Below are positions 43,467 through 52,197 of a stretch of 64,000 nt of DNA, piece by piece. Source of the stretch: Allohoeflea poritis (GTDB lineage: Bacteria > Pseudomonadota > Alphaproteobacteria > Rhizobiales > Rhizobiaceae); assembly GCF_027889715.1 (NCBI RefSeq), contig NZ_JAPJZH010000002.1, positions 62,001 through 126,000 of the forward strand. Reading direction: 5' to 3'. The notes beneath the pieces were generated by a model, which saw nothing but the letters and a program-made list of their open reading frames with translations, made no database searches and was not told the DNA's origin. Position 1 is the stretch's first letter; each line of letters opens with the position of its first letter. The position numbers and the translations under genes were made by a program.

Positions 43467-44287
43467 TCGCCCGTGTTCTTGCCGTTGCCGCCGCCGAGAT
43501 CCACATTGCCCGGCGCAATCTCTGGGTGCTCATGGCGACCGTGATCATGACACTGTTCGCCCTGGCGCTGACCTTCGCCGGCGCGGCGCCGACCGGCGCG
43601 CTCGGCGTCGATCTGCTGACCGTATCGGTCGCGTCGATGACCACGCTTTCGGTCTATCTGGCACCGCTGCTGGCGCTGATGATGTCCTTCGATGCGATCG
43701 CCGGAGAGAGCGAGCGCGGCGGGCTGGCCCTGCTCCTCACCTATCCGGTGTCGCGCGGCGAGATCCTGTTCGGCAAGTTCCTTGCCCATATCGGAACCAT
43801 CGCCCTTGCCATGGTTGTCGGCTTCGGCGCTGCGGGCATCGCCGCAGCCCTGAGTGGCGGAGCGGGGACGGAGAGTATCCTGGCCTTGCTGCGGCTGATC
43901 GGAACTTCAATCCTGCTTGGCGCCGTCTTCCTCGCGCTCGGATACGCTTTGTCGGCCGCCGTTTCCTCGCCCACGGCAGCAGCAGGCCTTGCAGCCGGCC
44001 TCTGGCTCGTCTTCGTGGTGCTCTACGATCTGGGGCTTCTCGGCGCCGTGGTCTATGACAATGACGGTTTCTTCACCCGCAATGTCTTTCCCTGGCTGCT
44101 GGTTCTCAACCCGGCCGATGCCTTCCGTCTCTGGAATGTCAGCGCTTCGGAGAATGTGGCGCTTGCCAACGGAATGACGGGCGTCGCCGGCGCCCTTCCG
44201 GCCTGGTCCGCTCCGACCTCGCTCATCGTCTGGCCGCTGGCGGCATTTCTTCTCGCACGTCAAGTATTCAGGAGGGTCCAACCATGA
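43463..44287 (+). CDS. nosY: NosY, membrane permease of the NosDFY complex
   Basis: A 274-residue membrane protein with about six hydrophobic segments, including LWVLMATVIMTLFALALTFA, IALAMVVGFGAAGIAAALSG and TSLIVWPLAAFLLARQVF. The start region ARVLAVAAAEIHIARRNLW is typical. It spans the inner membrane, binds the NosF dimer and contacts NosD. ATGA overlaps link it to nosF and nosL. Confidence 0.94.
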   Translation: MIARVLAVAAAEIHIARRNLWVLMATVIMTLFALALTFAGAAPTGALGVDLLTVSVASMTTLSVYLAPLLALMMSFDAIAGESERGGLALLLTYPVSRGEILFGKFLAHIGTIALAMVVGFGAAGIAAALSGGAGTESILALLRLIGTSILLGAVFLALGYALSAAVSSPTAAAGLAAGLWLVFVVLYDLGLLGAVVYDNDGFFTRNVFPWLLVLNPADAFRLWNVSASENVALANGMTGVAGALPAWSAPTSLIVWPLAAFLLARQVFRRVQP

Positions 44288-44814
44288 AGCACCACCTGCC
44301 CTTCACTGCCCTTGCGCTGCTTGTCCTCCTCTCCGCCTGCAGCGAACAGAAGGCCGCCGCGCCCGACCCGGTACCACTCACCGAAGCCGCACTCAGCCAC
44401 TACTGCCAGATGTATGTCGCCGAGCACAGCGGCCCCAAGGCGCAAATCCACCTGGAAGGCTATCCCGCGCCGCTTTTCTTCGCCCAGGTCCGCGATGCCG
44501 TCGCCTATCTGCGCAGCCCAGAACGGGAGGCGCCTGTGACGGCGGTCTATGTCAGCAACATGTCCGTGGCCAAGAGCTGGGACGAGCCGGGGGCGTCGAA
44601 CTGGATCAAGGCCGGCGAGGCCTCATTCGTCATCGATTCCGACGCAAAGGGCGGCATGGGCGCACCGGAAGTCGTCCCGTTTGAGAACCGCGAGGATGCC
44701 GAACGGTTTGCCGCCGAACGCGGCGGCACGACCGCCTCGCTCGACGAAATTCCCGACGAGACTGTTCTGAGCGCCGTCGAGTTTGAACTGCCGGGCGAGG
44801 AATCCACCCAATGA
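44284..44814 (+). CDS. nosL: NosL, copper-chaperone lipoprotein
   Basis: A 176-residue lipoprotein: signal LPFTALALLVLLSACSE with lipobox LSAC. The mature part contains HYCQMYVAEHSGPKAQIHLE, in which Cys-x-Met and His residues are candidates for Cu(I) binding, then YVSNMSVAKSWDEPG and VPFENREDAERFAAERGG. NosL hands copper to NosZ via NosDFY. It overlaps nosY and nosX by ATGA. Confidence 0.94.
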   Translation: MKHHLPFTALALLVLLSACSEQKAAAPDPVPLTEAALSHYCQMYVAEHSGPKAQIHLEGYPAPLFFAQVRDAVAYLRSPEREAPVTAVYVSNMSVAKSWDEPGASNWIKAGEASFVIDSDAKGGMGAPEVVPFENREDAERFAAERGGTTASLDEIPDETVLSAVEFELPGEESTQ

Positions 44815-45746
44815 GCACGGCCCTTACCCGAAGGCGTTTTATCGCGCTGACGGCAGCGACGATATCCCTGTCAGGCAATGCCCTTGCGGGCGTTCCGGTT
44901 GCGCGCTGGCGCGGCACCGCGCTTGGCGCAGCCGCCCGCATGACATTTGTCGGGATGGAACCGAAGCGGGCTGCGCCGATTTTTGCCGCTGTTGAAGCCG
45001 AGATCGGCCGGCTGGAACGTATCTTCAGCCTGTACCGGGAAAACTCCGAGCTTTCGCGCCTGAACGCGGAGGGTCATCTTGCAGTCGCGTCCATGGAACT
45101 GGTTGAACTCCTGAGCCTCTGCGATGCGCTCAATGAGATGACGGCAGGCGCCTTCGATCCCACCGTTCAGCCTCTGTGGCAGCTCTATGCGGAACGCTCG
45201 GCATCCGGCAAACGGCCCTCAGACATCGAAATCGATGCAGCGCTCGAAAAATGCGGCTGGCGGCATGTCAGGCGCAGGGACCGCGAACTCTCTTTCGGAA
45301 GGCCGGGCATGGCGATAACTCTGAACGGCATCGCACAGGGCTATGTCACGGACAGGATCGCCGCCCTGCTCAGATCGTTCGGCCTCAAGGACGTGGCCAT
45401 CGATATCGGAGAGGTCGCCGCTCTTGGCCGCGCCCCCTCGGGCGCGCCCTGGAATGCCGGGATCGCAGCACCGGACGGAACCATCCTCCGCGAGACACCC
45501 CTGACCGACCGGGCGCTCGCGACTTCGGCGCCGCTGGCAACGGTGCTCGATCGGGAGGGCCGTCTGGGGCATATACTGGATCCGCGCACCGGCCGCCCCG
45601 GCGCACTCTGGCAGCTTGTTTCCGTTTCAGCGCAAAGCGCGGCGCTTGCCGACGGGCTGTCCACCGCCTTTTGCCTCAATGCGCGCGGGGCGATCGATGC
45701 GGTTGTCGCGGCGCTGCCGGATGTGAAGCTGGAATATCTCGCCTGA
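44811..45746 (+). CDS. nosX: NosX, periplasmic FAD:protein FMN transferase (ApbE family)
   Basis: A 311-residue ApbE-like enzyme with a Tat signal (LTRRRFIALTAATISLSG). It transfers FMN from FAD to the Thr of the SGATVT motif in NosR. Conserved segments are LERIFSLYRENSELSRLNAE, GAFDPTVQPLWQLY, ITLNGIAQGYVTDRIAALLR and DIGEVAALG, then HILDPRTGRPGALWQ. The His/Asp of HILDPRTG hold Mg-flavin. It closes the ATGA-linked nosDFYLX string and is convergent with the regulator gene (10-base gap). Confidence 0.94.
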   Translation: MSTALTRRRFIALTAATISLSGNALAGVPVARWRGTALGAAARMTFVGMEPKRAAPIFAAVEAEIGRLERIFSLYRENSELSRLNAEGHLAVASMELVELLSLCDALNEMTAGAFDPTVQPLWQLYAERSASGKRPSDIEIDAALEKCGWRHVRRRDRELSFGRPGMAITLNGIAQGYVTDRIAALLRSFGLKDVAIDIGEVAALGRAPSGAPWNAGIAAPDGTILRETPLTDRALATSAPLATVLDREGRLGHILDPRTGRPGALWQLVSVSAQSAALADGLSTAFCLNARGAIDAVVAALPDVKLEYLA

Positions 45747-45756
45747 CGGGTCAGGA

Positions 45757-46479
45757 CTAAGCGCGGCGCAGAACCTCAGACCGGTCCGATTCCACATAAC
45801 TGTGCAGCCGCGCAACGTCTGATATCGCCGCCTGGTTCTGGTTGATCCTGATCCCGACGGACCGCAACCGGGAGAAGGCCCGCGACAGGCTTTCCGGCTT
45901 CATGCCCAGCCTTCCGGCAATAAGCGCCTTGTCATAGGGAAGCGTCACCGCGCAGGGTCCCTCGTCCACCGGACACAATTCCAGAAGAAACTCCACCACC
46001 CTTTGCGTGGCGGTCTGCGCCGCGAGCCGTTCAACCTGGGACACCAGGCCGTGCAGATGCTGGTAGGTGGATGCAAGCATGGCCAGGCAGATTTCCGGCC
46101 GCGATTTCATCAATTCCAGCATGAGACTGGCGCGAACCTGCAAAAGACGGCAATCGGTCGCCGCTTCGGCCGTGACGGGATAGACATCGCTTCGGAATGC
46201 CGCCGCCTCGCCGAAGCTCTGGCCGCGTGTCGGCACGTGGACAACGGCCTCGGAACCGTTCGGCGAAACGCGATACAGCTTGACCCACCCTTCCAGCACC
46301 ACAAAAACGCTGTGCGCATGTTCTTCTTGCGGAAAGATTGTTTGTCCGCGATCGAAATTCCGCACGCTCGATTTGGCAAGCAGTTCGCCGGCCACATCTT
46401 CCGGGGCCGTCGAGAACAGAATGGACTCCATGGCGACCCTGCGGTCGCCATCGCTCAGTGTCGATAATCCGTGCGCCAT
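45757..46479 (-). CDS. Crp/Fnr-family regulator without Fe-S ligands (NnrR/DNR-like)
   Basis: A 240-residue regulator: cNMP-type beta-roll (RGQTIFPQEEHAHSVFVVLE, then GQSFGEAAAFRSDVYPVTAE) and a C-terminal HTH, IAGRLGMKPESLSRAFSRLR. The recognition helix carries Glu-x-x-Ser-Arg, the FNR-type pattern that reads TTGAT-like half-sites. The N-terminal Cys cluster of oxygen-sensing FNR is missing, so NO sensing (NnrR/DNR) or transcript-level control is more likely. Its position next to nosX and the box at 37139-37152 suggests that it regulates nos, but other targets are possible. Confidence 0.85.
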   Translation of the reverse strand: MAHGLSTLSDGDRRVAMESILFSTAPEDVAGELLAKSSVRNFDRGQTIFPQEEHAHSVFVVLEGWVKLYRVSPNGSEAVVHVPTRGQSFGEAAAFRSDVYPVTAEAATDCRLLQVRASLMLELMKSRPEICLAMLASTYQHLHGLVSQVERLAAQTATQRVVEFLLELCPVDEGPCAVTLPYDKALIAGRLGMKPESLSRAFSRLRSVGIRINQNQAAISDVARLHSYVESDRSEVLRRA

Positions 46480-46704
46480 GTATCCCCCATAAGCGCGCCA
46501 ATAGAAGCAGCCTTGCGATCAAGAGCCAAGCGTTTTTGGCGTCGGCGATTATTCGTTGAAGCATGGAAAATAGAGCAACAGCTTAAAAAGGAACTGGCTT
46601 TACCGTTGAATCGGCATGTGTTCACGCTTCCCACCTGTTGCAATCTGAAACCGTGACACTATCGTCTGCGCGAGCCGGCTTGGAGCAAGATTGGGAGTTC
46701 GAGA

Positions 46705-47919
46705 ATGCCAAAGGATGCAAACGTCCTGCAAGACTCTGGAAAACCGTTATTTTTCGAGGTTTCGAATCCGCAGGAAATCGGCTTCGAACCACCGGTCATC
46801 CGTGACGGCCGTGGCGAGGCGGTTCGTCTTGCCGTGCGTTCGCTCACCGTCATGCAGAAAGAGGCCCTCGTTGCTTCGGCGAGAACCGGCAAAGTGTGGC
46901 GGCTCGCATCCGACGAGGGTGCCTATCTCGACGGCCACGATTATGCCCCCTGCCCGCTGTCCTTTCTTTCGACCGGCATGGTCAGCAGCTACATGAACGA
47001 GATCCTGGCATTGGCGGAAGCACGCGGAATCGCGATCAACGATATCACGCTCATTCAGGACAATTACTACACGATGAAGGGGTCCGCGCTGAAAGGCACC
47101 ATGACGGGCGGCGCCGAGAACATCGATCTGGAGGTGGTGATCGACTCCGATGCCGACAAGGCAAGCCTGACCAGCCTCATCTATGACGCCGTCGCGGCCT
47201 CGCCGCTCAACGGCCTGATGCGCGGTAAGAAGGAGAGCCTTTTCACCCTGGTCCACAATGGCAGTGATATCGGCACCGGCAAGGCATTGCCTGTCGACGG
47301 GCCCACCCTGCGCGATGCCGGCGACAAATTCGACGCGACCGATGTTGCCGATGGTGATTGGACGGAACTGATCCGCCACACCGGCCGCATGACGCCGAAA
47401 ACCGAAGAAACGACGACCCTTGCCGGCGGCTCCCTGACGGACCACCAGGACCGCAGGCTGCACGTCAAGGTCATCTGCCATCTGCGCCCGGACGGGATCA
47501 AGGAGATCGAACAGCACCTCTACAATCCGCACGGCTCGATCTTCCGCTACCTGAGCGAAGAGGCGCCGGAAAATGGCGGCAAGGGACGCGCGCCCGACGC
47601 CATGTCCTACATCGCCGCCGGGATCGGGTTCTGCTTCATGACGCAGTTCGGCCGCTACGCCAAGATCGTCAAGAAACCGCTGGATGAATATCGTATCCTC
47701 CAGGACTTCCACGCCACCCTTGGCGGCGCGTCGGGCGGCACGGGCATGCCCGGCGAGGCCGATCCGCTGGAAACACATTGTTATCTTTCCTCCGGGGAGG
47801 ATGACGACTATGCGCGCCTGTGTCTCGACATGGCGGAACAGACCTGCTTCCTGCATGCTTTCTGCCGGACCGATCTCAAGGCGAAGGTGAAGGTGACGCC
47901 GAAAAGCAAGGCCGCGTGA
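46705..47919 (+). CDS. OsmC-family protein with two OsmC-like halves
   Basis: A 404-residue cytoplasmic protein. The first half has CPLSFLSTGMVSSYMNEILA and a later DADKASLTSLIYDAVAASPL, and the second half has DAMSYIAAGIGFCFMTQFGR followed by THCYLSSGEDDDYARLC. These resemble the central helix (with redox Cys) and C-terminal region of OsmC/Ohr proteins, present twice. OsmC proteins reduce organic hydroperoxides by thiol chemistry; long members are uncharacterised. Cys occurs near both central helices. The gene is flanked by the Crp/Fnr gene (divergent, 225-base gap) and pcm (convergent). Confidence in the family is moderate. Confidence 0.65.
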   Translation: MPKDANVLQDSGKPLFFEVSNPQEIGFEPPVIRDGRGEAVRLAVRSLTVMQKEALVASARTGKVWRLASDEGAYLDGHDYAPCPLSFLSTGMVSSYMNEILALAEARGIAINDITLIQDNYYTMKGSALKGTMTGGAENIDLEVVIDSDADKASLTSLIYDAVAASPLNGLMRGKKESLFTLVHNGSDIGTGKALPVDGPTLRDAGDKFDATDVADGDWTELIRHTGRMTPKTEETTTLAGGSLTDHQDRRLHVKVICHLRPDGIKEIEQHLYNPHGSIFRYLSEEAPENGGKGRAPDAMSYIAAGIGFCFMTQFGRYAKIVKKPLDEYRILQDFHATLGGASGGTGMPGEADPLETHCYLSSGEDDDYARLCLDMAEQTCFLHAFCRTDLKAKVKVTPKSKAA

Positions 47920-47948
47920 GACACGGCCATCGACGTCGCAGCGCCTGA

Positions 47949-48665
47949 TTATGTGGGGGTCGTCACCGCCGACGGGCCCGGCCAGCCCTCCTCGCCGATG
48001 AGGGGGACAAATCGGACATCCGCCAGTTTCTTCTGTTCGAAACGCCCGTCTGCCAGCCTTGTAACGCGGATGAGTTCCTGATCCTGACGGCTGTCTCCGA
48101 CCGGAACCACCAGCCGCCCGCCCGGAGCCAATTGTCTCTTCAGCATGTCGGGCATGGCCGGCGCGCCGGCGGAAACAAGAATGGCATCGAAAGGCTCTGC
48201 GTCTTCCCAGCCGCGCGTGCCGTCCGCGAGGTGCACATGGACATTCCGATAGCCCTGGCCGTCCAGATTGGACGCGGCCTTGTGCGCCAGCGGGCCGATA
48301 CGTTCGACGGCATAGACCTCACCGGCAATCTGCGCCAGCACGGCGGCGGCATAGCCGGACCCGGCGCCGATCTCCAACACCCTTTCGCCGCCCTTCAATG
48401 CCAGCGCCTCGATCATGAAGGCAACCACGTAGGGCTGCGATATCGTCTGCCCCTCACCGATGGGAAGCGGACCATCCTCATAGGCAAGAAAGCTGAATTG
48501 GGCCGCCACAAAGGCTTCGCGACAGACCTTCTCCATGGCCGACAGAACCAGTTCGTCAGAAATGCCGCGGCCACGGATGTGATCCGCGACCATACGTTTT
48601 CGCTGGGCCTCAAAATCGGTCATCGACAAGTTTGCGGGACGCAACCATTGCGTCGGCTGGATCAT
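47949..48665 (-). CDS. pcm: Protein-L-isoaspartate O-methyltransferase
   Basis: A 238-residue SAM-dependent methyltransferase that repairs isoaspartyl residues in aged proteins. The SAM motif is VLEIGAGSGYAAAVLAQ. The upstream substrate loop PLPIGEGQTISQPYVVAFMI is diagnostic for PIMT. Further conserved segments are AVERIGPLAHKA, DAILVSAGAPAMPDML and LAPGGRLVVPVG. The ATG at 48665 gives a ~14-residue extension before MTDFEAQRKRMV, so the later ATG at 48623 could also be the start. It stands alone next to a small zinc-ribbon gene. Confidence 0.93.
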   Translation of the reverse strand: MIQPTQWLRPANLSMTDFEAQRKRMVADHIRGRGISDELVLSAMEKVCREAFVAAQFSFLAYEDGPLPIGEGQTISQPYVVAFMIEALALKGGERVLEIGAGSGYAAAVLAQIAGEVYAVERIGPLAHKAASNLDGQGYRNVHVHLADGTRGWEDAEPFDAILVSAGAPAMPDMLKRQLAPGGRLVVPVGDSRQDQELIRVTRLADGRFEQKKLADVRFVPLIGEEGWPGPSAVTTPT

Positions 48666-48718
48666 GGACTTGAAAAGGACCGTTACAGCTTAGCCGCCGC
48701 AATCCGGCAGGCATAGGC

Positions 48719-48886
48719 CTAGATTCCGCTTCTCCAGGCCTGCTTTGACTTGCACTTCTTGCAGATGCGGTTGCCGGGGCCGAGACTGTCGAACTTCTCG
48801 CCGCACACCAGGCAGCGGCGCCGCTTGCGCTCCACCTTGATGTGATCGTTGACGATTTCTGGTTCCGTGTTCACTCTTGCATTCAT
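48719..48886 (-). CDS. Small zinc-ribbon protein
   Basis: A 55-residue protein, too short for common ORF cut-offs. After a short acidic start (ATG at 48886) come a basic stretch, KVERKRRR, and two Cys pairs: CLVCGEKF and ICKKCK, spaced about 15 residues apart, which can bind one Zn ion. It ends SKQAWRSGI. Basic residues beside a zinc ribbon suggest nucleic-acid or ribosome contact, but no function is known to me. A longer antisense-frame ORF over the same bases is a shadow. Confidence 0.72.
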   Translation of the reverse strand: MNARVNTEPEIVNDHIKVERKRRRCLVCGEKFDSLGPGNRICKKCKSKQAWRSGI

Positions 48887-48967
48887 AAGCGAACATATAG
48901 AGAACGGCCTATGTTTTTCAATGGTTTTCGGTTCGAAAGACGTTACAAAATCCCAGCAGACCGGGGT

Positions 48968-49618
48968 TTACCGGCCGATTTCCGCGATCAGTGACCTTGT
49001 GTCCACCTGCCTGCAATAGCCCGCAATGGCGCGCAATGAATTGTCGTGCCGCTCCTGGCTGTAGGTCGCGCAGGCGTCCGTGACGAGCGTAACCAGATAG
49101 CCGAGATCGCAAGCATCGCGCACGGCGCTTTCAACGCACTGATCGGTGATCAACCCGCTGATGACAAGCTGGCGCACACCAAGATTGCGCAAGATGTAGT
49201 CGATATGGGTGGACACAAAGACGCTGGAGGATGATTTCGGCAATACGATCTCATCCTCGCCCGGCGCGATTTCATCAATCACCTGTCCGTCCCAGGACCC
49301 TTTCGGGACATTGAAGCCGGTGATCTTGTAATCCAGGCTTCGGTCCCGCCCGTCCTTGGTCAGGCTCTCGATCGTCGTATAGAGCACCTCGATGCCGGCC
49401 TCCCTGAAGGCGCTCTGAAGCCTTTGCATATTCGGTATCGCGCTGCCGTGCAGCCGGTCGAAATAATAGCCGTATTTCCCGGAGAGGTCGCTGTCGGCAA
49501 CATCCTTGAACTCGCCGCCCTCGCGGCGCACGCAAAAATTCTGCACATCGATGAACAACAGCGCCGACTGTCGGGCTTCGAGTGGCACATCACGGCTGAG
49601 CGAAACTGAGGAACTCAT
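48968..49618 (-). CDS. Isochorismatase-family cysteine hydrolase
   Basis: A 216-residue hydrolase with the family triad visible: Asp24 in LLFIDVQNF, Lys128 in VLPKSSSSVF, and Cys161 in LITDQCVES. SSSVFVSTHIDYILRNLGV and GYLVTLVTDACATYSQERHD are also typical. Members cleave amides, ureido compounds or N-carbamoyl amino acids (for example biuret, ureidoacrylate). The start is the ATG at 49618; the frame reaching 49900 crosses the promoter region. It is divergent from the RpiR regulator, which suggests that it is controlled by it and acts with the glutamine-synthetase-like ligase. Confidence 0.88.
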   Translation of the reverse strand: MSSSVSLSRDVPLEARQSALLFIDVQNFCVRREGGEFKDVADSDLSGKYGYYFDRLHGSAIPNMQRLQSAFREAGIEVLYTTIESLTKDGRDRSLDYKITGFNVPKGSWDGQVIDEIAPGEDEIVLPKSSSSVFVSTHIDYILRNLGVRQLVISGLITDQCVESAVRDACDLGYLVTLVTDACATYSQERHDNSLRAIAGYCRQVDTRSLIAEIGR

Positions 49619-49710
49619 GTGTCGAACCTTCCGCCTCCCGATGCCGCAACGGCGCGGCACATTCGAGATAGGGTCTAAAATTTCGATCAATGTCAACTGA
49701 ATTGAGCATA

Positions 49711-49739
49711 TTGACAAATTTTTTTCAAACCCGATTATG
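49711..49739 (+). promoter_or_regulatory. Predicted sigma-70 promoter for the RpiR regulator operon
   Basis: TTGACA (49711-49716), a 17-base T-rich spacer and ATTATG (49734-49739) lie 28 bases before the RpiR ATG. Just upstream, TCAAT and ATTGA (49687-49705) form an inverted repeat with a 9-base spacer that could be the operator of this divergent region. Confidence 0.45.
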
Positions 49740-49767
49740 CGATGAAGACAATAATCCTGTTTGAAGA

Positions 49768-50646
49768 ATGAGCAATCTCCGCGACACAATAGAAGAAATC
49801 GGGCCGGCCCTGACATCGAGCGAACGCAAGGTCGCCGGAGTCGTGCTCTCCGATTATCCTTTCGCCGGCCTGCAAACGATCCAGGAACTGGCCAAGGCAA
49901 CCGGCGTCAGCGCGCCCTCGATCACGCGCTTCGTGTCAAAGGTCGGCTGCAGCGGTTACCAGGAATTCCAGCGCCGGCTGATCGCGGAACTGAAAGAGAG
50001 CCACCGCTCCCCGGTCGATCTCAAGCTGACTGAAAACCCGACGCATCCCGGCCGGTTCCTTTTCGATTATGCCGAGCGGATCGCAACACAGGTCAAGGAG
50101 ATGGCCGCCGGCGTTTCGCAAAGTCAGTTTGACGACGTGTGCGAACTTGTCGGTGATCCCGGCCGCAACATCTTCCTGATCGGCGGCCGGATGAGCGACA
50201 GCATCGCCGGCATGCTGACGATGCATTTGCGCCAGATCCGGGAACGCATCTACCACATCCCCTCCAATCCGGAGTTGTGGCCGGATTACATATTGCGCAT
50301 GCGCAAGCAGGACGTAATGATCCTTCTCGATTTTCGGCGCTATCAATCCAGCCTGACGCAGCTGGCCGAGATCGTATCGGAAAAGCGACACGCGCAGATC
50401 GTCGTCATTACCGACCGCTGGCTGACACCGGCATCGCGGCACGCCGCGCATGTTCTCGCCGTTCCCACTGAGATCGGAACAGCCTGGGACGGACAGGTCA
50501 GCGCCTTGACTCTGGCGGAGGCGATGATTGTAAAAATCTCCGAGCAGGATTGGGACGCGACACGCAGGCGGATAGAAAAATGGGATGCCGCCAGGCTGCA
50601 ACAGCCGGGCAGCATTCAGGATGGTATCAAGGACGAGCAGACATGA
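49768..50646 (+). CDS. MurR/RpiR-family transcriptional regulator
   Basis: A 292-residue regulator with an N-terminal HTH (TIQELAKATGVSAPSITRFV, SKVGCSGYQEFQRRLIAEL) and a C-terminal SIS domain (NIFLIGGRMSDSIAGMLTMH, then QDVMILLDFRRYQSSLTQLA). SIS domains usually bind phosphosugars, but in members near amine and amino-acid genes the ligand can differ. The stop overlaps the ATG of the glutamine-synthetase-like gene, so the two are co-expressed. It is divergent from the isochorismatase gene. Confidence 0.9.
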   Translation: MSNLRDTIEEIGPALTSSERKVAGVVLSDYPFAGLQTIQELAKATGVSAPSITRFVSKVGCSGYQEFQRRLIAELKESHRSPVDLKLTENPTHPGRFLFDYAERIATQVKEMAAGVSQSQFDDVCELVGDPGRNIFLIGGRMSDSIAGMLTMHLRQIRERIYHIPSNPELWPDYILRMRKQDVMILLDFRRYQSSLTQLAEIVSEKRHAQIVVITDRWLTPASRHAAHVLAVPTEIGTAWDGQVSALTLAEAMIVKISEQDWDATRRRIEKWDAARLQQPGSIQDGIKDEQT

Positions 50647-51956
50647 AATCGGAACCGTTGATTGTGGCCTGTACGAGCGATTTTGCCGGAAAGGTGCGCG
50701 GCAAGGCTTTCCCGCAGGACCAATTCGAGAAGCGTCAGAAACGCGGCATCGGCTGGACACCGACAAATGTGCAGATCACCTGTTTCGACATGATTGCCGA
50801 AAGCCCCTTTGGCGCGCTTGGCGACCTGGTGCTGATCCCCGCCCCGGAAACACGGGTCAGTCTCGACTACCAGGACGACCTGCCGGCGGAACAGTTCGTT
50901 TTCGGCGATATTCTGCACACGGACGGGCGGCCGTGGGAATGCTGCACGCGTTCGCTTCTCAAGGCAGCCCTGGACCGCCTCGAGGCGCTATCCGGCCTGA
51001 CGCTGCACGGAGCCTTCGAGCACGAGTTCCATATCAAGGACGGAGGCTGCGCCCTTGGCAGCGCCTACACGGCCTCGGGTTTCCGACTGCAGCGCACATT
51101 CGGCGAAAAACTGCTCTCGGCCATGCGCAGCGCCGGCCTGAAACCCGACACCTTCATGAAGGAATACGGCGTCGATCAATATGAAGTCACGATGGGTACG
51201 TCGGACGGGATCGCGATCGCCGATCATGCGGCGATATTGCGCGAGCTTGTCTATGTCACCGCCGAGCACACGGACAGGCAGGCCAGCTTCACACCCCTGC
51301 GCGATCCGGCCGGGGTAGGCAATGGCGTACATCTGCACCTTAGCCTTCGCGACGCGGCAGGAAATCCGGTTACATACGATCCGGACGGCAAGGATGGTCT
51401 CAGCGAACCCGCGGGGCGGTTCATTGCCGGGATACTGAAATATCTGGACCGGATCGTCGCGATCACGGCGCCGAGCGTCGTTTCCTATACGCGGCTTACG
51501 CCCCATCGCTGGAGCGCCGCCTACAACAATCTCGGATTGCGGGACCGTGAAGCGGCCGTGCGGATCTGCCCGGTATCCGAGTTAAGCGACGTCTCGGTTG
51601 CCGATCAGTTCAATTTCGAGTTCCGCGCCGCAGATGCCGCCGCCAGCCCCTATCTCGCCATGGCGGCTATTGTCCACGCTGGCGTCCAGGGCATCGAAGA
51701 GGCGCTCGCACAGCCCGACGCAACGGAAGAGGACGTATCCATCCTGTCGGAACAAGCGCTGAAGGAAAAGGGTCTTGTGCGCCTGCCGGGCACCCTTGAA
51801 GACGCGCTGGACGCCTTCAGTTCGTCCGACATTGTCAAGGACTGGTTCTCAGCGGAATTCGTGGATGTCTACACGAGGCACAAGAAGGGCGAAATGGCGT
51901 TTCTGACCGACAAGTCGGAAGCCGAGATCTGCGCTGCCTACGAAGCGGCCTATTGA
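50643..51956 (+). CDS. Glutamine-synthetase-family ligase (PuuA/GlnA-like)
   Basis: A 437-residue GS-fold enzyme. The N-terminal domain contains DILHTDGRPWECCTRSLLKA, and the catalytic domain includes AFEHEFHI (metal-binding Glu), VDQYEVTMG, NGVHLHLSLRD (metal His), APSVVSYTRLTPHRWSAAYN and FEFRAADAAASPYLAMAAI. The deviations from housekeeping GlnA and the catabolic context suggest a gamma-glutamyl-amide or -amine ligase. The start at 50643 overlaps the RpiR stop (ATGA). An isochorismatase-type hydrolase nearby could act on the resulting amide; that is inference. Confidence 0.83.
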   Translation: MKSEPLIVACTSDFAGKVRGKAFPQDQFEKRQKRGIGWTPTNVQITCFDMIAESPFGALGDLVLIPAPETRVSLDYQDDLPAEQFVFGDILHTDGRPWECCTRSLLKAALDRLEALSGLTLHGAFEHEFHIKDGGCALGSAYTASGFRLQRTFGEKLLSAMRSAGLKPDTFMKEYGVDQYEVTMGTSDGIAIADHAAILRELVYVTAEHTDRQASFTPLRDPAGVGNGVHLHLSLRDAAGNPVTYDPDGKDGLSEPAGRFIAGILKYLDRIVAITAPSVVSYTRLTPHRWSAAYNNLGLRDREAAVRICPVSELSDVSVADQFNFEFRAADAAASPYLAMAAIVHAGVQGIEEALAQPDATEEDVSILSEQALKEKGLVRLPGTLEDALDAFSSSDIVKDWFSAEFVDVYTRHKKGEMAFLTDKSEAEICAAYEAAY

Positions 51957-52197
51957 CACCATAAAGCCGCTGGCGGCACGGATCAGGCCTTGCGGTCCGG
52001 CTTGCGACAATCGTAAGGTCAGGCCGGTGCGACCAATCAGAAGTCGACAAAAAACACCGGCATAGGCCGCGGTGCCCCGGCAACCTTCCGGGCATACACC
52101 GCGTCACCAGGGTAACGGCCGGCGGGCAAGCCTCTTCGCTCAAGGCGCCTCGAGTACGGAACAGAGCCCGGTCCGGCCTGGATAAAAGGACTGAAAA

